A DNA stretch of 14,892 nucleotides from an uncultured Lachnospiraceae bacterium (GCA_934359535.1 CAKRLN010000029.1:1-14892), one strand, 5' to 3'. Shown: positions 1 through 7,433, counted from the first letter of the stretch. Translations and numbers: made by a program. The notes: a model not told the origin generated them from the sequence alone.

Positions 1-489
1 ATGGCAACATGGAGTGGTATAAGAAAAAAGTTGGAAACGGAATATCTGGCTCAAAGTCTGCAAGGTCATATTCAGTTTTATGCAACATCATATAGTAGGA
101 GTCACGATCATGAGGGACGGGCAGCGATAAGATATGATGGAAAAGAAATCATCAAGGGATGCTATTGGAACAATTGGTTGAAAGCAGACATGTTTCCCCA
201 AGACGAAAAATATGAGAAACGTATGAAAGTAGAAAATGCGTATATTGACGATACAGCTATAAAATTGGGGGTTTTTGATCAACGCTGTTTTTATAATGCC
301 TTTGCAGAGTTTGATAATCAAGATATTGAAATGAGCCTTAAAAGTGAAAATTTAATCGTAAAAATATTTGCTGTATTGGATAGACGAGTTGGCAAACGGA
401 GATTAAAAATTATGAAAGAAACAATAATGGAAGAACCAGATACATTCCAGGAGTTTTATGCAATTCGAGTAAAAGCAGAAGGACTGTAA
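1..489 (+). CDS. SF0329-family hypothetical protein
   Basis: The 162-residue protein resembles, from memory, the small uncharacterised SF0329 family found in enterobacteria and Firmicutes. The N-terminus has the family-like W-S-x-I-R-K-K-L-E start and a region reading LQGHIQFYATSY. The C-terminal part carries NLIVKIFAVLDRRVGKRRL, which matches the most conserved stretch I know of this family (L-A-L-x-D-R-R-V-G-K-R). There is no signal peptide or membrane segment, so a cytosolic protein is expected. The window starts exactly on the ATG, so the ribosome binding site is not visible and an earlier start cannot be excluded. The function is unknown. The gene is somewhat AT-rich and is separated by 226 bases from the next one. 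Confidence 0.75.
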   Translation: MATWSGIRKKLETEYLAQSLQGHIQFYATSYSRSHDHEGRAAIRYDGKEIIKGCYWNNWLKADMFPQDEKYEKRMKVENAYIDDTAIKLGVFDQRCFYNAFAEFDNQDIEMSLKSENLIVKIFAVLDRRVGKRRLKIMKETIMEEPDTFQEFYAIRVKAEGL

Positions 490-507
490 TCTTTCTCAAT
501 TTTTATA

Positions 508-536
508 TTGGCAGGTGGCTCATTATTTGTTATGTA
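508..536 (+). promoter_or_regulatory. Possible sigma-A type promoter before the carbamoyltransferase
   Basis: TTGGCA (508-513) and TATGTA (531-536) are separated by 17 bases, the ideal spacing for a housekeeping promoter. This is the best pair I could find in the 226-base gap between the first and second genes. It would give a leader of roughly 170 bases. In an AT-rich gap such pairs occur by chance, so this is tentative. Confidence 0.3.
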
Positions 537-715
537 TAAGGAATACTGTTTATAGCAAGCTGATCGATAAATTCAGATGCACCATTTATCATACAGTGTA
601 TTGCTTCATGCAGGGATAAGTTATGCAGAGGAAGGAAAGGAAGTATATGCTAGATAATAAAGGATTTTAAAAGTTGGTAACTTCCTGTTTTATGAGCAGT
701 TAAGTGGAGGTATTT

Positions 716-1546
716 ATGAAGAATATGATTCGTATTACCGATTATTCGATAGACGAAATAAATGCTATTTTTACTATAGCAGATGAAATAAATAACAGGA
801 AATATAAGGATATCCTTAAGGAAAAAACAGTCGTAATGTTTTTTCCTGATAATAGTATTCGGACAAGAGTCTCTTTTGAGAAAGGGATTCATTTGTTAGG
901 CGGACAGACCATTTTATTTCCAACAGAAACACTTGATAAAAAAGAGGATTTACAAGATGTAATCGGCTATCTTAATAATTGGGCGGATTTTATTATCGTT
1001 CGTCACAGGAATATCGAGGTATTGAAAAAGATCGCTAAATATGCAAAAGTACCGGTTATTAATGCGATGACGGATGTCAATCACCCTTGTGAAATACTAT
1101 CAGATTTATACTCATTATCAAAGCTGCATCCAGATTTTAAGAGGGATAGCTTCCTGTTCTGCGGAGAAAATGGAAATATTGGAAGGGCTTGGAAAGAAGC
1201 GTCAGATGTCTTTGGATTTCCACTTGAACAGTGCTGTGGAAAAGGATATGAAATTGAAGGTCTTAAAACGTATGAAAATATTGATGATGCAATAGTTGGA
1301 AAAGATATTATTTGCACAGATTCATTGCCAGCTCATGCACTTGAAGCGTTTAAAAAGTGTCAAGTTACGAAAGCTGTAATGGATAAGGCAAATAAAGGTG
1401 CTTTGTTAAATCCGTGTCCGCCATTTTATCGTGGGAAAGAGGTATCTGAGGATGTTATTGCTTCAGAATATTTTGTTGGATATGAATTTAAAAAGTCATT
1501 ATTAGTAGTTCAGCAGGCAATTATTATCTATTGCTTAACGCATTAA
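716..1546 (+). CDS. Divergent aspartate/ornithine carbamoyltransferase-family protein
   Basis: This 276-residue protein has the carbamoyltransferase fold. The carbamoyl-phosphate loop is S47-I-R-T-R51 followed by VSFE (family norm S-T-R-T-R), R96-H97-R98 lies where the second phosphate-binding arginine is expected, and H123-P-C is followed by EILSDLYSL, the usual HPCQxLxDL helix. The second half is unusual. The ornithine-binding D-x-W-x-S-M-G motif is replaced by TDSLPAHALEAF (about 201-212), and the HCLP loop is replaced by NPCPPFYRG (232-240). This suggests carbamoyl phosphate use with an amine acceptor other than ornithine; that is inference. It is shorter than the usual 310-335 residues. 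A GTG at 704 would add four residues, but that GTG forms part of the GTGGAGG ribosome binding site (704-710), so ATG at 716 is the better start. No arginine-biosynthesis genes are nearby. Confidence 0.85.
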   Translation: MKNMIRITDYSIDEINAIFTIADEINNRKYKDILKEKTVVMFFPDNSIRTRVSFEKGIHLLGGQTILFPTETLDKKEDLQDVIGYLNNWADFIIVRHRNIEVLKKIAKYAKVPVINAMTDVNHPCEILSDLYSLSKLHPDFKRDSFLFCGENGNIGRAWKEASDVFGFPLEQCCGKGYEIEGLKTYENIDDAIVGKDIICTDSLPAHALEAFKKCQVTKAVMDKANKGALLNPCPPFYRGKEVSEDVIASEYFVGYEFKKSLLVVQQAIIIYCLTH

Positions 1547-1724
1547 AATCGAAAAGCATATTACCGGTTTATTGGATTACAGTTCAAACTTTATGTGGTA
1601 AACTTATGAAGATAGAATTTATAAATAAAATGGCGTAGCATGGAGGAGTTGTTTAGGGCAGTAGCTTTAAAAGAGAGTTTCGCAAACGCCTGGGAAGAAT
1701 TTGATAGAAAAGGAGCGAAAGACA

Positions 1725-1994
1725 ATGTACTATGTACCAGATGGCACAGAAATGTGTGGTTATTATGAATGTAAGGAATGCGGAAGCCGCTTTCTGGATG
1801 TAAAGGTAGGACCGCAGCTTGTCTGTCCGTATTGCGGGGAAGAATCGGATATGGAGATCGGACCAGATGAAGAAATGCCAAAGATCATGGAGACAGCAAA
1901 GCTGATTCAGGTGGTAAAAGGCAAAGAGGAAGTGGAGAAGATGGACACGCTGTTGTCGCTCGCGCTGACAGGCGGAGATTACAACTGGATATAA
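1725..1994 (+). CDS. Small zinc-ribbon protein
   Basis: This is an 89-residue protein with one treble-clef or zinc-ribbon unit. C16-x2-C19 and C34-x2-C37 (in YECKECG and VCPYCGEE) form a four-cysteine Zn site, and an acidic, partly helical C-terminal half follows. A function cannot be assigned; such proteins may act as adaptors or nucleic-acid-binding accessories. An in-frame TTG at 1701 would lengthen it by eight residues. However, AAGGAG at 1710-1715 sits nine bases before the ATG at 1725, which decides the start. It lies 73 bases before the ADP-ribosylglycohydrolase gene with no terminator seen between them, so it may be the first gene of that operon. Confidence 0.75.
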   Translation: MYYVPDGTEMCGYYECKECGSRFLDVKVGPQLVCPYCGEESDMEIGPDEEMPKIMETAKLIQVVKGKEEVEKMDTLLSLALTGGDYNWI

Positions 1995-2067
1995 GAATGA
2001 CTATATCAGATAGAGCTAACAGCAGATTACCTAATATGTATTAATAAAGATGGAGGAAATGCAGTCA

Positions 2068-3084
2068 ATGGAGTTAAGAGATAAGATTGCCGGGGCATTA
2101 TACGGAATGGCATTGGGGGATGCCATGGGAATGCCAGCGGAGCTGTGGGGACGAGAGAGAACAAGAAAATTTTTCGGAGGGGAGATTACGGGTTTTCTCG
2201 ATGGCCCAAAGGAAAATGATGTGGCATTTAATTACAGCAAAGCACAGTTTACAGATGATACTAGTCAGGCACTGGTTCTTCTTGATTCATTGAAAGCGAA
2301 GGATTATAAGCCGGATGCTGCGGATATTGCAACACGTATGCTTGTATGGGCGGAGAAAGAAAATGCGTTTGAGAATAACATTCTTGGACCAACCTCAAAG
2401 GTTGCGCTGGCAGATTTCCGGGATGGAAGGGATGCAAGTGCAATCACGAACAAAGCGTTATCGAATGGAAGCTCGATGCGTATTGCACCGATCGGATGTC
2501 TGTTTACACCGGAGCAGAGACAGGAGCTTGTGGACTATGTATATGGGGTATCACAGGCAACACATACGAGTGACGTTACCATTGCCGGTGCTGCCATGAT
2601 TGCGGAAGGCGTGGCATCTGCAATCGTAAATGACGACTTTGAGTTGGTATTAAGTGATATTCTTTCTGTGGAAGAGGCGGGATACAAAAGGGGCTGTGAA
2701 ACATTCAGTCCAAGGCTTGCCGAGCGTGTGAAGATCGGAATACAGATCGCAAAGGAATATGCGGGCAATGATGCAGCATTTTTAAAGAAGGTCTATGATG
2801 TAATCGGAGCAGGGGTTGGAATTATAGAATCGGTTCCGGCAGCAGTGTCCATTGCATATTATGCGCAGAATCCGAATAAATGCTGTCTTATGTGTGCAAA
2901 TCTTGGTGGTGATACGGACACAATCGGAGCCATGGCAACTGCAATCTGTGGGGCATTTACTGGTTATTCGAAGATAAAACCGGAGTATACGAGACTTTTG
3001 CGGGTGCAGAATCCGGAAACCGATTTTGATGAATATATCGATATTCTGATAAAGGGAAGGGAGATTCTAGCATGCGGACATTAG
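2068..3084 (+). CDS. ADP-ribosylglycohydrolase-family protein (DraG/crystallin J1 type)
   Basis: This 338-residue protein has the full set of motifs of the dinuclear-metal ADP-ribosylglycohydrolase fold. These are GALYGMALGDAMG near the N-terminus (9-21), the metal-binding T62-D-D-T65, a central GSSMRIAPIG, and the C-terminal GGDTDTIGAMATA with D282 and D284 as expected metal ligands. The family hydrolyses N- or O-glycosidic bonds of ADP-ribose to proteins or small molecules, and some members act on other ribosides. The substrate here is unknown. ATG codons at 2050 and 2059 are also in frame, but GGAGG at 2052-2056 lies eleven bases before the ATG at 2068, which favours 2068. Its end overlaps the kinase gene by 13 bases. 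It is the likely counterpart of E. coli YegU, which also sits beside a PfkB-type kinase gene. Confidence 0.9.
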   Translation: MELRDKIAGALYGMALGDAMGMPAELWGRERTRKFFGGEITGFLDGPKENDVAFNYSKAQFTDDTSQALVLLDSLKAKDYKPDAADIATRMLVWAEKENAFENNILGPTSKVALADFRDGRDASAITNKALSNGSSMRIAPIGCLFTPEQRQELVDYVYGVSQATHTSDVTIAGAAMIAEGVASAIVNDDFELVLSDILSVEEAGYKRGCETFSPRLAERVKIGIQIAKEYAGNDAAFLKKVYDVIGAGVGIIESVPAAVSIAYYAQNPNKCCLMCANLGGDTDTIGAMATAICGAFTGYSKIKPEYTRLLRVQNPETDFDEYIDILIKGREILACGH

Positions 3085-3989
3085 TAGTCGGGGCTGCGAT
3101 AGTGGATTTGATGATGAAGATTGACAGGCTTCCAAAAAGCGGGGAAGATATTCTGTGTCAGGAGACAAAGACAGTGGTTGGTGGCTGTGCTTATAATGTC
3201 GCAAATACTTTGAGGAATTTAAACTACGGGCATGATCTGTGTGTTCCAGTTGGAACTGGTCCTTTTGCAGATATTGTCCGCAGAGGCATGAGGGAAAATG
3301 GGTATGAGCCGGTCATTGAGGATGCCACAGAGGATAATGGATATTGTTTAAGTCTTGTAGAGGCAGATGGAGAGCGGACATTTATTACGGTTCAGGGAGC
3401 TGAGAGCCATTTCAAAAAAGAATGGTTTGACCAGATCGACATGTCCCGTTATGACAATATTTATATTGCAGGCTATCAGGTATGCGGGGCGGGCGGACGC
3501 GTGATCACGGACTGGCTTAAAAATGTGCCGGATGTTTGGAAAAAGACGATCTTTTTTGCCCCGGGACCTATGATAACAGAGATTGAACCGGAGACGATGG
3601 AGAAGCTTTTGGCATTAAAACCAATTCTTCATATCAATGAAGCAGAGGCAAAGAATTATTCAAAGTGTGAAAAGGTTGAGGATGCGGTAAAAATAATTTA
3701 TACTAAGAGCAGCAATGTCGTATTTGTCACACTTGGCGGAGATGGAACACTGTTTTATGATGGAAAAGAGATGCAGAGGGTTTCAGCCGTTAAAACAACA
3801 GTGGTGGATACCGTTGGTGCCGGAGACAGCCATATCGGTGCCGTGATCGCAGGAATGTCAAAAGGAATGGAATTAAAAGATGTGGTGAGACTTGCAAATC
3901 ATACGGCAGCAGCAATTGTAGGAACATCAGGACCGGTTATGGATTATGAGGTGTTTCAAAAGATTTCGGAGGAATGGGAGAATGAATAA
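3072..3989 (+). CDS. PfkB-family carbohydrate/nucleoside kinase
   Basis: This is a 305-residue ribokinase-like enzyme. The N-terminal signature is present (VVGGCAYNVANTLRNL, about 35-50, the glycine pair and Asn contacting the sugar). The C-terminal signature DTVGAGDSH at 246-254 supplies the anion hole and catalytic base D252. The usual aromatic residue after GAGDS is replaced by His. The family phosphorylates a hydroxymethyl group of sugars or nucleosides with ATP, in the cytosol. The exact substrate cannot be read from sequence. The start overlaps the ADP-ribosylglycohydrolase gene by 13 bases, with a purine-rich site just upstream (about 3054-3063). The pairing recalls E. coli yegU-yegV. 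Linkage to a PnuC-type transporter makes a riboside such as nicotinamide riboside a reasonable but unproven candidate. Confidence 0.9.
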   Translation: MRTLVVGAAIVDLMMKIDRLPKSGEDILCQETKTVVGGCAYNVANTLRNLNYGHDLCVPVGTGPFADIVRRGMRENGYEPVIEDATEDNGYCLSLVEADGERTFITVQGAESHFKKEWFDQIDMSRYDNIYIAGYQVCGAGGRVITDWLKNVPDVWKKTIFFAPGPMITEIEPETMEKLLALKPILHINEAEAKNYSKCEKVEDAVKIIYTKSSNVVFVTLGGDGTLFYDGKEMQRVSAVKTTVVDTVGAGDSHIGAVIAGMSKGMELKDVVRLANHTAAAIVGTSGPVMDYEVFQKISEEWENE

Positions 3990-4665
3990 AATAAAAGAGT
4001 TTTTTGCAGACTGGAGCTGGAAGGAAAAAGCGTGGCTTGCCGTTGTTCTGATTGTACAGACAGCCGCATGGGGGATTCAGAAGGAAAGCTTATTTATGCT
4101 TGTTATGACGTTAACAAGCAGCTTGAATCTGGTGCTTGGTGCAAAGGGGAAGGTTGCAGGTCTGTATTTTGCAATTATCAACAGTGCATTATATGCGATC
4201 AACTGTATGGGAATTCCGCTTTACGGAGAGGTTATGTATAATCTGATCTATTCGATTCCGGTAAGTGCGATTGCAATTTTTACATGGAAGAAGAATATGA
4301 CAAAGGGGGGAGAGGTAAAATTCCGTACCATGACACCAAAGATTATGCTGATCACTGCGGCAGTAACGGTTGCCGGAGTATTTGGATATATGCAGATCTT
4401 AAAGCTGATGGGCGGAAATCTTCCATTTATGGATTCACTGACAACCGTCGTATCAGTAGTTGCAAGCTTTTTGTATCTGCTCCGTTTCTCAGAGCAGTGG
4501 GCAATGTGGGCAATTGTAAATGCATTGTCAATTGTTATGTGGATTATGATCTTTTTACAGGGTGATTCGTCAGCACTGTTAATTATCATTATGAAGACAA
4601 TTAACTTTATCAATTCAACATACGGTTTCCTGAACTGGAGAAAGATTGCAAAAGAAACGGCATAA
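3982..4665 (+). CDS. pnuC: PnuC-family nicotinamide riboside/vitamin transporter
   Basis: This is a 227-residue membrane protein with about seven hydrophobic segments. The family pattern is present: an N-terminal tryptophan-containing helix, GLYFAIINSALYAINC, YGEVMYNLIYSIP followed by a TWKK turn, then QWAMWAIVNALSIVMW and a last helix ending in NSTYGFLNWRK. PnuC proteins are facilitators that bring in nicotinamide riboside; relatives (PnuT, PnuX) carry thiamine or riboflavin. The substrate is therefore likely but not certain. Uptake through this family depends on intracellular phosphorylation, so the adjacent kinase is a natural partner. An upstream in-frame ATG at 3946 lies well inside the kinase gene, whereas ATG 3982 is preceded by GGAGGAATGGGAG (3968-3980) and overlaps the kinase stop by eight bases, the usual translational coupling. 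An intrinsic terminator follows. Confidence 0.88.
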   Translation: MNKIKEFFADWSWKEKAWLAVVLIVQTAAWGIQKESLFMLVMTLTSSLNLVLGAKGKVAGLYFAIINSALYAINCMGIPLYGEVMYNLIYSIPVSAIAIFTWKKNMTKGGEVKFRTMTPKIMLITAAVTVAGVFGYMQILKLMGGNLPFMDSLTTVVSVVASFLYLLRFSEQWAMWAIVNALSIVMWIMIFLQGDSSALLIIIMKTINFINSTYGFLNWRKIAKETA

Positions 4666-4694
4666 CAGGATATAGGTGGAAAAATTTACGATTT

Positions 4695-4729
4695 AAAGAA
4701 AAGCTGGAGTAATCCGGCTTTTTCTTTTT
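4695..4729 (+). terminator. Intrinsic terminator after the PnuC operon
   Basis: An A-rich arm, AAAGAAAAGCTGGA (4695-4708), pairs with TCCGGCTTTTTCTTT (4713-4727) around the loop GTAA. One G-T pair and one bulged T are needed. The 3' arm merges into a T-rich tail. It lies 29 bases after the PnuC stop and separates that operon from the ABC importer operon. Confidence 0.85.
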
Positions 4730-4740
4730 GGGGTAAAAAT

Positions 4741-4757
4741 AACCCCTGCATGGGGTT
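4741..4757 (+). repeat. Short hairpin AACCCC-N5-GGGGTT
   Basis: This is a perfect 6-bp inverted repeat with a 5-base loop. It lies directly after the terminator and touches the proposed -35 box of the importer operon (TTGCGT at 4756). It could be a regulator-binding site or simply part of the terminator region. There is no T-run after it, so it is not a second terminator. Confidence 0.4.
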
Positions 4758-4784
4758 GCGTGGCAAGGCTTCTGCTGTTAGTAT
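4756..4784 (+). promoter_or_regulatory. Possible promoter of the importer-methyltransferase operon
   Basis: TTGCGT (4756-4761) and TAGTAT (4779-4784) are spaced by 17 bases. Transcription would begin near 4791, just ahead of the palindrome at 4807-4825, which fits a site where a repressor could block initiation. The box matches are moderate, so the promoter is tentative. Confidence 0.35.
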
Positions 4785-4806
4785 GTAGGGAGTAACAAAA
4801 TGAATT

Positions 4807-4825
4807 ATTCTGGTCATACCAGAAT
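4807..4825. promoter_or_regulatory. 19-bp palindrome, candidate operator of the importer operon
   Basis: ATTCTGGT and ACCAGAAT form a perfect 8-bp inverted repeat with a 3-base spacer. The site lies 34 bases before the first permease start and just after a possible promoter. The symmetry and position are those expected of a dimeric repressor site. It could also fold as a small hairpin in the leader RNA. I cannot name the regulator, and no regulator gene is present in the window. Confidence 0.5.
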
Positions 4826-4826
4826 G

Positions 4827-4839
4827 GAATGTAACATTC
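4827..4839. repeat. Second small inverted repeat GAATG-TAA-CATTC
   Basis: This is a perfect 5-bp inverted repeat with a 3-base spacer, one base after the larger palindrome and 19 bases before the first permease start. It shares the GAAT/ATTC ends of its neighbour. Together the two may form a tandem operator, but a repeat this short can arise by chance. Confidence 0.3.
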
Positions 4840-4858
4840 ATTTATGCAGGAGAACGCA

Positions 4859-5791
4859 ATGAAAAAATATATGATAACGCGGCTCCTCCAGCTGATACCA
4901 ATCCTTTTTGGAATTACGATTCTTGCTTTTCTTCTGATAAATACAGGAAATACCGATGTGGTGGATGTGATGGAGAGTAGTCGTGGAACAGCGATGACCG
5001 AAGCACAGAAGGATGCATTGAGAGAGCAGCTCGGACTGGATGAACCACTTCCGGTGCAGTATCTGGACTGGATGAGGGGGATACTGACCGGGGACATGGG
5101 AACATCTATGGTTTCCGGGAAGCCGGTTATGCAGCTTTTTTCGCAGAAGCTCCCAGCAACAATCCAGCTTGCAGTCATTTCTATGATAACTACAATTGCA
5201 GTATCAATTCCGCTTGGTGTGCTTGCAGCAGTAAAAAAGGGAAGCCTGACCGATCATGTGATAAGCGGGATTGGTTTTATCGGAAATTCGATGCCGAATT
5301 TTTTGGTAGGGCTTCTGCTACTTTATTTTTTTGCATTAAAGCTTGGATGGTTTCCCGTGATTGCGGGTGAAGGAAACAGAAATCGTGTCGTACTTCCAGC
5401 AGCTACACTTGCGATTGCCATGGCATCGAAATATATCAGACAGATACGCGCGGCCGTATTGAAGGAGCTGGATCAGGATTATGTGACAGGGGCCAGGGCA
5501 AGAGGCATTGGAGAGGTAAGAATCCTGATCTTTCAGGTACTTCGGAGGACTATGCTTACGATGATGACGCTTTTTGCCCTTTCCGCAGGCTCTCTGCTTG
5601 GCGGGACCGCAGTTGTGGAAACAATTTTTCAGTGGGATGGCGTCGGAAAAATGGCAGTCGATGCCATAACGATGCGGGATTACCCGGTCATTCTTGCTTA
5701 TGTTGTGTGGATGGCGGTCATTTATGTGATCCTGAACCTGTTTACAGATCTGTTGTATGGGGTGCTGAATCCAAAGATCCGACGGGATTAA
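4859..5791 (+). CDS. nikB: ABC importer permease, nickel/peptide type (NikB/DppB-like)
   Basis: This is a 310-residue inner-membrane permease of the dipeptide/oligopeptide/nickel family. The N-terminus is typical: MKKYMITRLLQLIPILFGIT, then a hydrophobic helix. The periplasm-facing loop carries the usual LREQLGLDEPLPVQYLDW stretch (54-71). The cytoplasmic EAA-type loop that contacts the ATPases is at about 207-230 (DYVTGARARGIGEVR). Six membrane helices are expected. Whether the cargo is nickel, a nickel chelate or a peptide cannot be decided here, so the gene symbol is provisional. An in-frame ATG at 4844 is possible, but AGGAG at 4848-4852 lies six bases before the ATG at 4859, which fixes the start. 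It is the first gene of the importer operon, and 68 bases separate it from the second permease. Confidence 0.88.
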   Translation: MKKYMITRLLQLIPILFGITILAFLLINTGNTDVVDVMESSRGTAMTEAQKDALREQLGLDEPLPVQYLDWMRGILTGDMGTSMVSGKPVMQLFSQKLPATIQLAVISMITTIAVSIPLGVLAAVKKGSLTDHVISGIGFIGNSMPNFLVGLLLLYFFALKLGWFPVIAGEGNRNRVVLPAATLAIAMASKYIRQIRAAVLKELDQDYVTGARARGIGEVRILIFQVLRRTMLTMMTLFALSAGSLLGGTAVVETIFQWDGVGKMAVDAITMRDYPVILAYVVWMAVIYVILNLFTDLLYGVLNPKIRRD

Positions 5792-5859
5792 TATGACTTA
5801 TTGATCCGAATGGGTGTAAAATTATGGGATTTAACAAGAATACAGAAAGGAAAAGATGG

Positions 5860-6696
5860 ATGTCAGGCTGGAAAAAGAGTCAGAAAACAAATTGCATAAA
5901 TCAGAAAAAGCTTCGCCTGACGGTGTCGTTTGTGCTTGTTCTGGCACTTCTTTTTTTGGCTGCTTTTGCGGGGTGGATTGCACCACAGGACCCGTATGAG
6001 CAGGATCTTTCCAGTACGCTGCTTCCGCCGGGGAGAGAACATCTGCTTGGAACAGACCGGTATGGAAGAGATCTGTTGTCGCGAGTAATTCTTGGGGCAA
6101 GGACATCGGTGGCTGCTTCGCTTGCACTTGTTACGATGACGCTTTTTCTTGGAAGTGTGGTTGGAATCTGCTGTGGGTATCTGGGAGGCTGGCCGGATGC
6201 GCTTCTTATGCGGATTTCTGATATCTTTTTTGCTTTTCCAGGAATGGTATTTGCAATTGCAGCGGCAAGTGTTTTTCATGGAGGAATGGTAAGTGCGGTA
6301 TTGGCACTTAGTCTGATTTCGTGGCCGAAATATGCAAGGCTTGCGCGTGAGCGGGTGCTTTCAATTAAGGAAGAAGCATTTATTGCAGCAGCAAGGTTTT
6401 CCGGGAATACACCGTTTCAGATTATTGTGCGGCATGTACTTCCGAATATTGCAGGAACGCTGATTGTCACGGCTGCACTTGATATTGGAACGATGTTAAT
6501 GGAGCTTTCCGGACTGTCCTTTCTTGGGCTTGGCGCAGTCGCTCCGGCAGCGGAATGGGGAGCTATGATGAGTGACGGAAGAAGCCTGCTACAGACAGCA
6601 CCGTGGGTGGTGCTTGCACCGGGAGCAGCGATGGTTCTTACCGTTACGGTATTGAATCTGTTTGGGGAAGCACTGCGGGATTATTGGGATGTGTAA
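5860..6696 (+). CDS. nikC: ABC importer permease, nickel/peptide type (NikC/DppC-like)
   Basis: This is the second permease subunit, 278 residues from this start. It shows the family hallmarks: a charged N-terminal tail, one long hydrophobic helix (about 20-40), APQDPYEQDL, then HLLGTDRYGRDLLSRVI (61-77). The EAA-type loop is at about 172-195 (AFIAAARFSGNTPFQIIVRHVLPN begins there), and the helix-rich end closes with LRDYWDV. The start is uncertain. ATG at 5824 is in frame and would add 12 mostly charged residues. ATG at 5860 has AAAGG (5846-5850) nine bases upstream, whereas 5824 has only a weak GGGTG, so 5860 is preferred. It pairs with the upstream permease to form the channel, and its gene is followed 29 bases later by the first ATPase. 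Confidence 0.87.
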   Translation: MSGWKKSQKTNCINQKKLRLTVSFVLVLALLFLAAFAGWIAPQDPYEQDLSSTLLPPGREHLLGTDRYGRDLLSRVILGARTSVAASLALVTMTLFLGSVVGICCGYLGGWPDALLMRISDIFFAFPGMVFAIAAASVFHGGMVSAVLALSLISWPKYARLARERVLSIKEEAFIAAARFSGNTPFQIIVRHVLPNIAGTLIVTAALDIGTMLMELSGLSFLGLGAVAPAAEWGAMMSDGRSLLQTAPWVVLAPGAAMVLTVTVLNLFGEALRDYWDV

Positions 6697-6725
6697 GAAA
6701 TCAGACACGGAAGAAAGGGGATGCA

Positions 6726-7433
6726 ATGTCGTTATTGGAAATAAAACAGCTTACGGTGTCTTATCAGGGCAATCCGGTTTTATCGGATCTGAACCTTGCA
6801 GTTGAGCGCGGTGAGCTTGTTGCAGTTGTGGGAAAATCGGGAAGTGGAAAAAGCACACTGCTTCGTGCAATTCTGGGACTGCTTGCAAAGGATGGTGTAA
6901 TAAAAGAGGGAAGCATCTGCTATGATGGGGTGGAGCTGACGAGGCTTGACAAAAAGGAATACCGGAAGCTGCGGGGGAGTGAGATCGGCATGATCTTTCA
7001 GGATACAAAAGCTTCCCTTTGTCCGGTACGGACGATTGAGGCGCAGCTTTATGAAAGCATGCACGCTCATAAGAAATGCACAAAAAGGCAGGTTCGGGAA
7101 AAGGCATTTGCGATGATGAAGGAGCTTCAGCTATCAGATGGAGAACGCATTTTAAAAAGTTATCCATTTGAGCTGTCCGGTGGGATGAATCAGCGGATCG
7201 GAGTATTACTTGCAGCAAGCTTAGAACCAGGACTTCTGCTTGCAGATGAGCCGACGAGTGCGTTGGATGAGAAATCACAAAAGCAGGTGCTGCAGGAGCT
7301 TTTGCTTCTTCGTGATCAAAAGCAGACAGCGGTACTCCTTGTTACCCATGATCTGAAATTTGCTGAATATGCAGCAGACCGGATCTGCGAGATCCGTGAT
7401 GGACATTTGTCCGTGTGGACGAACAAAGCATAG
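6726..7433 (+). CDS. nikD: ABC importer ATPase, NikD/DppD-like
   Basis: This is a 235-residue nucleotide-binding subunit with every ABC motif intact: Walker A GKSGSGKST (36-44), Q-loop IFQD with Q92, signature LSGGM (150-154), Walker B LLLADEPTSALD (170-181), and the switch H208. It lacks the C-terminal oligopeptide-type extension (about 60-90 residues) of DppD/OppD, as is common in nickel-type systems. The reading frame is open back to 6603, but that part overlaps the permease gene. AAAGGGG at 6714-6720, five bases before the ATG at 6726, fixes the start. ATP hydrolysis by this subunit and its partner would power import. The next ATPase gene starts 59 bases after the stop. Confidence 0.9.
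   Translation: MSLLEIKQLTVSYQGNPVLSDLNLAVERGELVAVVGKSGSGKSTLLRAILGLLAKDGVIKEGSICYDGVELTRLDKKEYRKLRGSEIGMIFQDTKASLCPVRTIEAQLYESMHAHKKCTKRQVREKAFAMMKELQLSDGERILKSYPFELSGGMNQRIGVLLAASLEPGLLLADEPTSALDEKSQKQVLQELLLLRDQKQTAVLLVTHDLKFAEYAADRICEIRDGHLSVWTNKA

Noticed and set aside
232..247. A 16-base stretch (GAAAATGCGTATATTG) recurs exactly at 10369-10384.
   Set aside because: Both copies are inside coding genes, in frame, and encode the same short ENAYI peptide in unrelated proteins; nothing flanks them that suggests a mobile repeat. Chance plus codon bias is the simplest explanation.
1995..2067. Possible riboswitch (for example an NAD-linked or other pnuC-associated RNA) ahead of the PnuC operon.
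   Set aside because: The gap is only 73 bases and I could not find a convincing stem or pseudoknot in it.
5831..6279. Long open frames on the minus strand opposite the second permease, and similar ones opposite other genes (for example 6751-7278 and 11135-11792).
   Set aside because: They lie wholly antisense to genes with intact family motifs, show no recognisable domains, and have biased compositions typical of shadow frames.
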